DNA from: Sphingobacterium multivorum
GTDB taxonomy: Bacteria > Bacteroidota > Bacteroidia > Sphingobacteriales > Sphingobacteriaceae
Assembly (NCBI RefSeq): GCF_039511225.1
Contig: NZ_CP154261.1
Location: 1,488,001 to 1,552,000 of the forward strand
Length of the DNA: 64,000 nucleotides
Reading direction: 5' to 3'
Positions 46,190-52,961 of the stretch are shown in pieces. The position numbers were made by a program, and so were the translations under genes. A model generated the notes under the pieces. That model was not told the DNA's origin. It made no database searches and saw only the letters and a list, made by a program, of their open reading frames with translations. Within the stretch, counting starts at the first letter, position 1, and each line of letters begins with the position of its first letter.

Positions 46190-46309
46190 TTGTCCATTCA
46201 CCGAGTTTTACTGATCGTTGGTCTAAAGCCAATAGGCTAGGGGCGTATTGTGTTGTAGTTTTGAGTCAACAAATAAGAACAACAGAACTAACACAATAAA
46301 AAAGACATT
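46190..46309 (+). promoter_or_regulatory. NTF2 upstream module, copy 7
   Basis: The 5' part (CACCTCCC) is missing here; homology begins at CATTCACCGAG. The palindrome right arm is changed (GCGTAT) and -7 TAGTTTTG is at 46256-46263. Confidence 0.65.
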
Positions 46310-46756
46310 ATGAAAACGCTAGTAAAAACATTCACAGCAGCAGCTTTAATCGCCGTATCAACTTTCGCTATGGCAGCTGAAGGACCTGGAGCAAAAGCAA
46401 TAAAAGTTAACATTAACCTTTCCACTGCAGATTTCGCTTTAGAGCACTATGTTGCGGTAACGACTGAAGGAGAATCAGCAGGAGTAGAGCAGTTATTCGC
46501 AGCTGATTTTAATCAAAAGATCCAAGCTACCAATGCGCAGTCTAACAGCCGTAGTGCCGTAGTTAAACTATTGAAAAAGCAAAAAGGAGAGAAGCTGAAC
46601 TGCACAGTTAGCACTGATATTTTAGAAGAATCTGCAGATTATATGGTCGCTAAAGTAACCTTGAAATTTGAGAACTTCACCAAAACGGACTTAGTTACCT
46701 TGGAGCGTGTGGCTAATGACTGGAAAGTATCCAAATCAATTAATTCATATAAATAA
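46310..46756 (+). CDS. Secreted NTF2-like 148-aa protein, array copy 7
   Basis: TFTAAALIAV signal peptide as in copy 6, linker AKAIKVNIN (unique), DFALEHYV, SAVVKLLKK, DILEESADY and VANDWK where others have VGNDWK. Followed by a double hairpin with changed but complementary arms and by copy 3 of the 285-bp repeat. Confidence 0.8.
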   Translation: MKTLVKTFTAAALIAVSTFAMAAEGPGAKAIKVNINLSTADFALEHYVAVTTEGESAGVEQLFAADFNQKIQATNAQSNSRSAVVKLLKKQKGEKLNCTVSTDILEESADYMVAKVTLKFENFTKTDLVTLERVANDWKVSKSINSYK

Positions 46757-46765
46757 ATCTCAAGA

Positions 46766-46857
46766 ACTAGTGCTCTGCGAAGCTATAGGTAGAGCACTAG
46801 TGAATCATATGTTTAAGTTTAGTTTAGAAGCCGGATTTTGAAATCTGGCTTTTTTAC
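46766..46857 (+). terminator. Double-hairpin terminator with compensatory changes
   Basis: Hairpin 1 ACTAGTGCTCT (46766-46776) pairs perfectly with AGAGCACTAGT (46791-46801), while other copies have GTGGTTTG and CAAACCAC. Hairpin 2 AGCCGGATTT pairs with AAATCTGGCT. Both arms changed together, so base pairing, not the sequence, is conserved. Confidence 0.8.
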
Positions 46858-46858
46858 G

Positions 46859-47103
46859 TCAAAAGGGCCTGATTCTCATCAGACCCTTTCTCTTAGCGCT
46901 TATCTGTACAGTAATTTTTATGTTTCCTATCGTTTCCTCTTTTTTGTTTCGTCATCCAATGTTTTTAAAGACTATTGGATTTTCACTGTACGACGCCAAT
47001 TTTTATGTTGAACCTTTCTTTCGAAAGGTAGCTTGTAGCCGTTTTGTATAGTAAGAACAGCTGTAGATTTGAAATAGTTTTATTGGAGTGATTTTTTTGA
47101 TAA
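46859..47103 (+). repeat. Dispersed repeat, copy 3 of 3
   Basis: Starts TCAAAAGGGCCTGATTCTCA directly after the NTF2 hairpin and is nearly identical to the other copies up to GTGATTTTTTTGATAA. It ends ~35 bases before the 130-aa gene. In the other two copies a minus-strand gene converges on it. Confidence 0.75.
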
Positions 47104-47136
47104 CTTTAATCGAATATAGAGATACCGGGGAAGCTA

Positions 47137-47529
47137 ATGATGGAATTCCCTATTATACAAATAGATTTTATTGAGTGGAATTTAGAGTTGATCACGGAGC
47201 TTTTGATGTTTGATGGTTACTATCATTCAAGTGATGATGATTTTTTTGATAAATACATTCTAAATAAAAGATTCGTAAGCTCCGATGGCATAATTTATAT
47301 AGCGACCCATAAAACTAGAAGTACGGATTTTTTATCTCGAACTGGCTTAAGGTCAAAGTACAAAATCCACTTCAAAGATTCCGGAGCCCGATGGACGTTT
47401 TCTCAAACAAAAGAATTTTTTTACAACAGGATATTTACCATGAAAGAGGAATTTGCAAAAGAGAATTGGCTAAAAATAATTGACCGGTCAAATAGCATTA
47501 GAGATTTGATTGAAAGTCAGGATGATTGA
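47137..47529 (+). CDS. Hypothetical 130-aa protein (array cargo)
   Basis: No family recognised. Small, soluble and acidic. The N-terminal IDFIEWNLELITELLMFDGYY is followed by KYILNKRFVSSDGIIYIATH and a helical end. Cargo of the array between the dispersed repeat and NTF2 copy 8. Its size would suit an immunity protein, without direct evidence. After it, 47530-48091 contains no gene, only the inverted-repeat element at 47791-47955 and the NTF2 module. Confidence 0.55.
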   Translation: MMEFPIIQIDFIEWNLELITELLMFDGYYHSSDDDFFDKYILNKRFVSSDGIIYIATHKTRSTDFLSRTGLRSKYKIHFKDSGARWTFSQTKEFFYNRIFTMKEEFAKENWLKIIDRSNSIRDLIESQDD

Positions 47530-47790
47530 AAACGGCTAGTTTTCTATAACTCAGCTATGGCTAAAGCTTATAATTTGATTCCCCAACAATTAGTGATTTT
47601 ATTTAGACCTGCACTTTTGAAAAGGGGATGCTAGTTCCATTTGTTCAACATCGATCGATCACTATGGTTCGGCCTGAGCTATTATGGTTAGCAGTTTCTG
47701 TTTGTCCATGTTGTAAAATATAAAATTCTGATTTTAGCAATTATGAAAATCTGTTATTCGGATGAGTTTAAATAACTTTTATAGGAGTCT

Positions 47791-47955
47791 TGTTCGTACT
47801 TGCTTCGTACAGCCTTCGGATTAGGTCGGGGAGGGTTCTATTGTTGACCAGTATCTGAACAGTTTTTCCCTGTACAGAGACTGGACAAGGTCTGTTGGGT
47901 GTCTGTACAATATCTATTGATGATCCGAACGTGGTACGAATCTGATACGAAGCAG
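47791..47955. repeat. ~165-bp element with imperfect terminal inverted repeats
   Basis: The left end GTTCGTACTTGCTTCGTAC and the right end GTACGAATCTGATACGAAGC are imperfect inverted complements. The interior is G- and C-richer than its surroundings and holds paired motifs (CCTGTACAGAGACTGGACA, TGTCTGTACA). No ORF. It could be a non-autonomous mobile element or a structured RNA. One copy in this window. Confidence 0.45.
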
Positions 47956-47958
47956 ACT

Positions 47959-48091
47959 TACCTACCTATTCCCGTCATTCACCGAGTTTTCCTGATCGTT
48001 AGTCTAAAGCCGATAGGCTAGAAGCGTATTGTGTTGTAGTTTTGAGTCAACAAATAAGAACTAAAAAACTAATACTATAAAAAAAGACATT
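47959..48091 (+). promoter_or_regulatory. NTF2 upstream module, copy 8
   Basis: Palindrome is weakened (ATAGGC-TAGAA-GCGTAT) but the -7 TAGTTTTG at 48037-48044 is intact. Leader ends AAAAAAGACATT as in copy 4. Confidence 0.7.
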
Positions 48092-48538
48092 ATGAAAACG
48101 CTAGTAAAAACATTCGCAGCAGCAGCCTTAATCGCAGTATCTACTTTAGCTATGGCAGCTGAAGGACCAGGAGCAAAAGCAACAAAAGCAAACGTTAACC
48201 TTTCTACAGCAGACTTGGCTTTGGATCATTATGTTGCGGTCACAACAGAGGGCGAATCAGCAGGAGTGGAGCAGTTATTTGCAGCTGATTTTAAACAAAA
48301 GATCCAAGCTGCCAATGCACGGTCTAACAGCCGTAGTGCGGTAGTTAAACTATTGAAAAAGCAAAAAGGCGAAAAGCTGAACTGTACAGTAAGCACTGAT
48401 ATCCTTGAAGAATCGGCAGACTATATGGTGGCTAAAGTGACGTTGAAATTTGAGAACTTCACCAAAACAGATTTAGTTACCTTGGAGCGTGTGGGTAATG
48501 ACTGGAAAGTATACAAATCGATCAATTCGTATAAATAG
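48092..48538 (+). CDS. Secreted NTF2-like 148-aa protein, array copy 8
   Basis: Signal peptide AALIAVSTLAMA, ADLALDHYV, AADFKQKIQAANARSN and KVYKSINSYK (Tyr for Ser) mark this last copy. Otherwise identical in length and layout. Unlike the other beta-helix neighbours, here the NTF2 gene is followed rather than preceded by the final helix gene, with the terminator in between. Confidence 0.8.
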   Translation: MKTLVKTFAAAALIAVSTLAMAAEGPGAKATKANVNLSTADLALDHYVAVTTEGESAGVEQLFAADFKQKIQAANARSNSRSAVVKLLKKQKGEKLNCTVSTDILEESADYMVAKVTLKFENFTKTDLVTLERVGNDWKVYKSINSYK

Positions 48539-48555
48539 TAAATAGAATTTAAATA

Positions 48556-48639
48556 ATTAGTGGTTTGCCAGTAATAAAAGACAAACCACTAGTGAATCAT
48601 CTGTTTATTTATGGCCATGTCGGGAGATGTGGCTTTTTG
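48556..48639 (+). terminator. Double-hairpin terminator after NTF2 copy 8
   Basis: ATTAGTGGTTTGCC with GACAAACCACTAGT, then GGCCATGTC...GATGTGGCTTTTT. Confidence 0.7.
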
Positions 48640-48670
48640 CTTTTTAGGCGTGCCTTTCGTCTAGACTTTT

Positions 48671-48741
48671 CGGTAGTCGTATTCTACCGCTTACATTGGG
48701 AGCTTTTCACTTAAATAGCCCTTGAATGAAGCCTAAGTTTG
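48671..48741 (+). promoter_or_regulatory. Promoter module of beta-helix gene D
   Basis: CGGTAG...CTACCG at 48671-48689; -7 TAAGTTTG at 48734-48741. The loop differs (TCGTATT) but the arms are kept. Confidence 0.65.
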
Positions 48742-48765
48742 TGTAAGATTTAAAGAAATAACATT

Positions 48766-50634
48766 ATGGTAAATCAACTTCTTATTAAAAATACGATGGA
48801 AGATATGCGTGCGCTATCTGCAGCTGAAATTACGGGATTGACAAACGGAACCTATTCAAGTGTACAGCTTTTAGGCTATTATCAGGCAGGAGATACGCCT
48901 GCTCCAATCTATTACTATTTATCTTCGGCAACAGAACCCGATGATGGGGGGAGCGTTATCGAAACAGGTGGGATTAAATTGGAACACAAATTTGGAAGTT
49001 ATATAGATGTTAGATATTACGGTTGCATATTAGATGGTGTAACTGATAATTTGGTGCAATTTCAAAATTGTCTCAATAAGCAGGCTATTATTTATATCCC
49101 CAAGGGAAGATTGGCAGTTTCAGATAGCCTTTTTTTAAAGAGTAATAGTAGTATTTTGGGAGAAGATAAACATTCTTCTACAATAATGTGGAAAGACAAT
49201 TCTGTTTCACCTGGTCAAACAACTGATGAGAACTATTTATTAAGAGCAATAGCTATTTCTCATTTTACGATTGAAAATATAAATCTAGACGCCAATGGTT
49301 TCAATCAAGTCAATATTTTTAGAAATTCTATTCTGGAACTCAGAGAGTCTTGTAATGACATTAAGATAAGCGATGTTTTTTTTAGAAATGCATTTGATAC
49401 TTTATCTTACGGTGGTTTCGGCTTGGTATCCTGGTATGGAGGTGCCGATAATGTTTCTATTAATAATGTCTATTTTGATAAAATAGGCCAATCTGATTTA
49501 GGAATATTTGAGGGAGAAAATTGGCAAGTAAATGGTCTGTATTCGACGAATAATAATTATATGTCGATAAATATAGAAACTTCAAATCTGTCAAAATATC
49601 TTAGAAATATTAATATCGTAAATGTAATAGCTCAAGATTGTAAAAGAAGTATTATTTCACTTATTTATAATTCAGTCTCCGCTGGTACAATGGAGAATAT
49701 AAATATATCAAATGTTATAGGGATTAGAGTATCTAAGGGAGACAATCAAGTAGGATGTATACGTTTTAGAGGTGGAAAATCTATTAATTTGAGCAATGTG
49801 ACATTGTCGGATTCAGGAGGAACGGGAATACGAATGACTGTAGATTCTGGTCAGTCCGTAGAAGATGTTAATATTAGCAATGTTATAATTAATAATATAA
49901 CATCATCCCAAGGAGGCATGGGCATTTCAATAGAAGGGACAGAAACCGTTCCTTGCAAAAACCTTACATTGACTGGCATAAAAATAATAGGAGCCGTTAG
50001 TACAGGAATAAGCTGTAGTAATACTATCAATTCCACTTTTAAAGATATACTCGTTCAACAACCCAAATTGATAGTAAGGGGTTTTCAGCTAAATAATTCA
50101 AAAAATATTAATATAGCTGATTGTAAAACTGTTGGTATTCAGGCTACTGGTATTGGGATTACTGGATGCGAGAATGTAATTTTAAATAATAACAATATTA
50201 CAGATGCCACTGGAATAGCAATTTATATTGCTGGTGCCAGTAATAATATCGTTGTATCAAATAATATAGTAAGTGATTCTAGAAATACAAAATTATCGAC
50301 GGTGGGACTGAGACTAGAGACATCGACAAGCTCTCCAAGAATTTCAATTATTGGAAATAATTTTTACGGTATTAATAATCCTGTTGACGGAAACATTATT
50401 AGTATCGCGAGCAATATAATACAAGATAACATTGTTCAAATGGGTAACTCCTCTGCGACTCCGTTTAGATCTGGAAGTATCACATTAAAAGGCTTATTAA
50501 ATCAATCATTTAAGTCTTTAGATATTGCTACAGAGTTAAGTGCTGTGTATACACAATCAGAAGTTCAAGCTATTCTAACGGAACTCAGAGATTTGAAAAA
50601 CAAGCTTCGATCCGCGGGGATAGTAGCTACTTAA
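48766..50634 (+). CDS. Tailspike-like right-handed beta-helix protein D
   Basis: 622 aa, no signal peptide. The head reads LIKNTMEDMRALSAAEITGL and GVQLLGYYQAGDTP with S for G before VQ, then YIDVRYYGCILDGVTDN, the classical pectin-lyase-spike entry. Helix ~100-565 with regular turns (NINISNVIGIRVSKGDNQVG, NVILNNNNITDATGIAIYI). The C-terminus YTQSEVQAILTELRDLKNKL ends in a short coiled-coil-like helix, a common trimer-forming end in tail fibres, and differs from A, B and C. Last member of the array. Confidence 0.8.
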   Translation: MVNQLLIKNTMEDMRALSAAEITGLTNGTYSSVQLLGYYQAGDTPAPIYYYLSSATEPDDGGSVIETGGIKLEHKFGSYIDVRYYGCILDGVTDNLVQFQNCLNKQAIIYIPKGRLAVSDSLFLKSNSSILGEDKHSSTIMWKDNSVSPGQTTDENYLLRAIAISHFTIENINLDANGFNQVNIFRNSILELRESCNDIKISDVFFRNAFDTLSYGGFGLVSWYGGADNVSINNVYFDKIGQSDLGIFEGENWQVNGLYSTNNNYMSINIETSNLSKYLRNINIVNVIAQDCKRSIISLIYNSVSAGTMENINISNVIGIRVSKGDNQVGCIRFRGGKSINLSNVTLSDSGGTGIRMTVDSGQSVEDVNISNVIINNITSSQGGMGISIEGTETVPCKNLTLTGIKIIGAVSTGISCSNTINSTFKDILVQQPKLIVRGFQLNNSKNINIADCKTVGIQATGIGITGCENVILNNNNITDATGIAIYIAGASNNIVVSNNIVSDSRNTKLSTVGLRLETSTSSPRISIIGNNFYGINNPVDGNIISIASNIIQDNIVQMGNSSATPFRSGSITLKGLLNQSFKSLDIATELSAVYTQSEVQAILTELRDLKNKLRSAGIVAT

Positions 50635-50737
50635 TCAATCTCTCTGTCGGATATTAGTGTTATGTCGCCAAGAAAATAAGATCATTGCTAATGCTATTGT
50701 TGTAATATAGCATTAGCACTATCCGATTTAAGTCAGT

Positions 50738-51721
50738 CTAAGAAATCTCTATATTCCAAAACATTCCTTTTAATCTGTTTTTGATCAAAACTAATGTCTC
50801 TAAAATCTGGATATCGGAAGGAAGATCACCATGTACAACAGCGCTAAATTCGGTATTGTAAACTTGACTAAAGTGAATTATCCAGTTACCTGGCAATTTA
50901 TCAAAGAATAAACTTTCTATAGGATGATGCTTGAGCCATATATTATTATTTCTCAGGCTTTTTGAATCTCTGATGGCGACGTTCATCATCATTTTTAAAA
51001 ACTCATCTGATTGAAGGAAAAACTTAAATTCCTCATATTGGAGTAATTGATGGAGGTCATAAGTATGTTTGATCTTTTTAACTAGATTGGGGATAGGAAC
51101 GTCCGAATAGGAACAACGGACAAGACTCATAATTTTTTCGCAGAATGTTCTGAACGGATCTAGTACATTTATGTCAATTGGAAATAGCAGAAATTGTTCC
51201 ACGAGGGCATTTTGTCCGTTATTTTTTAAAGCATTACCAATAATCGAATTACATGAACGTTTGCTGTATGGTTTGAATTCACCCAACCAGCTATAGTCGA
51301 TAACGACAAGATTATTCTTTGGGCAGTATTTACTGTCACTAGGCTTCCAATAAGAATGTGCAGTTTTACGGTTCATTCCCATTTTTCTTGTTAGCCCATC
51401 TATTGCAATTTCGGGAAGATCCTTTGAAAGGATACTATTTATTTTTTTTAATTTCGACTTTAACTTACTGTCTGTTTCACCGTCCTTTCTCGCAACAACA
51501 AAATCAATGTCGTCAGGAGCTCTTTTAACGAGCTCAAAACATTTCGACAGTGCAGTCCCACCTTTTAATATGATATCATCACTCAATTTATTTTGTTGGA
51601 GTACATGTATTGCGAATATTTGCCAATAGTCTTTTTCTACATAGCTTGAATTTATGTTAAGCAGATTTGCAGTTGCATTGATTACTTCGGTAAACCGTAG
51701 GACATTTTTGTGTAGGAGCAT
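50738..51721 (-). CDS. AbiEii/AbiGii-type nucleotidyltransferase
   Basis: 327 aa. N-terminal region SSYVEKDYWQIFAIHVLQ and the nucleotidyltransferase motif LKGGTALSKCFELVKRAPDD followed by IDFV (about 56-80), with the GG and paired acidic residues of the DNA polymerase beta-like fold intact. AbiEii toxins nucleotidylate tRNA or block growth and are normally paired with an AbiEi antitoxin. No AbiEi gene is adjacent; the divergent neighbour is an OGG-fold protein. An unusual toxin-antitoxin pairing or a solitary AbiEii family member are both possible. Confidence 0.8.
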   Translation of the reverse strand: MLLHKNVLRFTEVINATANLLNINSSYVEKDYWQIFAIHVLQQNKLSDDIILKGGTALSKCFELVKRAPDDIDFVVARKDGETDSKLKSKLKKINSILSKDLPEIAIDGLTRKMGMNRKTAHSYWKPSDSKYCPKNNLVVIDYSWLGEFKPYSKRSCNSIIGNALKNNGQNALVEQFLLFPIDINVLDPFRTFCEKIMSLVRCSYSDVPIPNLVKKIKHTYDLHQLLQYEEFKFFLQSDEFLKMMMNVAIRDSKSLRNNNIWLKHHPIESLFFDKLPGNWIIHFSQVYNTEFSAVVHGDLPSDIQILETLVLIKNRLKGMFWNIEIS

Positions 51722-51898
51722 ATCAAGAAAAATTTAATCCGCACCCCATTTCTATTGAATGGATTATTAATGTTTTTGAAAATTACTTCAATTAACTCTA
51801 TGACTAAATATTTGTTTTAGTTATATTGGTAATATTAAGCCTGTTTTTGGACTAAATGACCTTTTTCCAAACTCTAATTTAACCGATAATATATTTTA

Positions 51899-52543
51899 AT
51901 GTTTATGGAGCGTAAATCTATTTTTAGATATCGTGATCTGATAGCCTGTCTTCCTGTTAATGAACAAGCCTTCGATGTTAAGGCAAGCAATTGGGTAAAA
52001 CAATTGGAGGATCACGATTTTATACAATTGTTCGGAGATAATCTTTCTATAACGTTGAGTAGACGAGATATTAAAGAGACAACTGAAATTTACTTAGTCG
52101 TTCTTAAGACAATTTTATGGGGATATTCGGCCGGTATGAGAGGGAAACATTTCTTTAACATATATAAAGATCAGATGGAGTCGATATGTTCTATATTAAG
52201 GAGTATTGAAAGTTCATGTTCACCCGAGACTTTTGAAGAAGCTCACAAAGAACTTGGAAAAATTAGAAGTCTGGGTTTGTCAACCTATTCGAAACTCTTA
52301 TATTTTCTGGGAGTATCATTGGTTGATGGAGGTTCCGCACTAATTTTGGACGAAAGAATTATTCGCATTTTCAGAAGTCAAAAATTTGAAGAGTTTAATA
52401 GCTTCAATAAGATTTCGGTCGAAAACGGGTATCGCTACTACTTAAATTATATTCAAAAGATACATGAACTTGCGAAGCAGATGCAAGTTAAGGAGGATCA
52501 AATAGAACTATTTCTTTTTACTTTCGGCAATAACCTTAAATAA
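51899..52543 (+). CDS. OGG-like (8-oxoguanine glycosylase fold) protein
   Basis: 214 aa. The core IRSLGLSTYSKLLYFLGVSL...GSALILDERIIRIF (about 119-160) matches the HhH-type base-excision fold of the short OGG-like family: a helix-hairpin-helix-like Gly-rich turn, then Lys at KLLYF and Asp at LILDERI. I do not see the N-terminal beta domain of true OGG1. Such proteins occur in defence islands and may act on damaged or modified bases. Divergent from the AbiEii gene across 177 bases; no promoter motif is certain. Confidence 0.55.
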   Translation: MFMERKSIFRYRDLIACLPVNEQAFDVKASNWVKQLEDHDFIQLFGDNLSITLSRRDIKETTEIYLVVLKTILWGYSAGMRGKHFFNIYKDQMESICSILRSIESSCSPETFEEAHKELGKIRSLGLSTYSKLLYFLGVSLVDGGSALILDERIIRIFRSQKFEEFNSFNKISVENGYRYYLNYIQKIHELAKQMQVKEDQIELFLFTFGNNLK

Positions 52544-52614
52544 TCGTCCTTTCATTCCCAAACAATATTTCGGATATTTGGACAAAGGCCAGTTTTTAGT
52601 TAAAAGATTTTATC

Positions 52615-52944
52615 ATGTCAGATATTCATCAGTTAATAGCACAGATCAGAGCATTTAGAGATGCAAGAGATTGGGAGCAGTTTCACAATTCCAAGGATCT
52701 TGCGGTGGCATTGAGCATTGAAGCTTCCGAGCTCCTGGAGCTTTTCCTTTGGAAAGGGAATGAGGATGCTAATCCTGAAAAGTTAAAGAACGAGCTTGCC
52801 GATGTGCTCATGTATGCATTATTACTTGCCGATAAGCACGGACTTGATATTAAGCAGATCGTTGAGGACAAGATGAAACTTAACAACGAAAAATACCCCG
52901 TCGAAAAAGCCAAGGGAACCGCAAAGAAATATAACGAACTGTAG
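52615..52944 (+). CDS. MazG-like nucleotide pyrophosphohydrolase
   Basis: 109 aa. All-alpha MazG fold: FRDARDWEQFHNSKDLAVAL, the metal-binding EASELLELFLW (ExxE), and ELADVLMYALLLADKHG (ExxD), ending NNEKYPVEKAKG as is typical of small MazG-like enzymes. They hydrolyse (d)NTPs, often non-canonical ones, to monophosphates. The next gene starts 17 bases after the stop, so it is cotranscribed with the GIY-YIG-DUF2075 gene. Confidence 0.85.
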   Translation: MSDIHQLIAQIRAFRDARDWEQFHNSKDLAVALSIEASELLELFLWKGNEDANPEKLKNELADVLMYALLLADKHGLDIKQIVEDKMKLNNEKYPVEKAKGTAKKYNEL

Positions 52945-52961
52945 CATTAGATCCATTATTT

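Noticed and set aside
31524..48600. Repeated ACTAGT-type inverted repeats considered as CRISPR repeats
   Set aside because: They are kilobases apart, occur after genes, have T runs nearby and no spacers or cas genes.
38400..50634. Beta-helix proteins considered as pectate lyases or polygalacturonases
   Set aside because: No catalytic motif of these families was found, there is no export signal, and the fixed-head variable-helix layout fits receptor-binding proteins better.
38400..50634. Array considered as an integrated prophage
   Set aside because: No integrase, terminase, capsid, portal or lysis gene is in the window and each unit has its own promoter and terminator.
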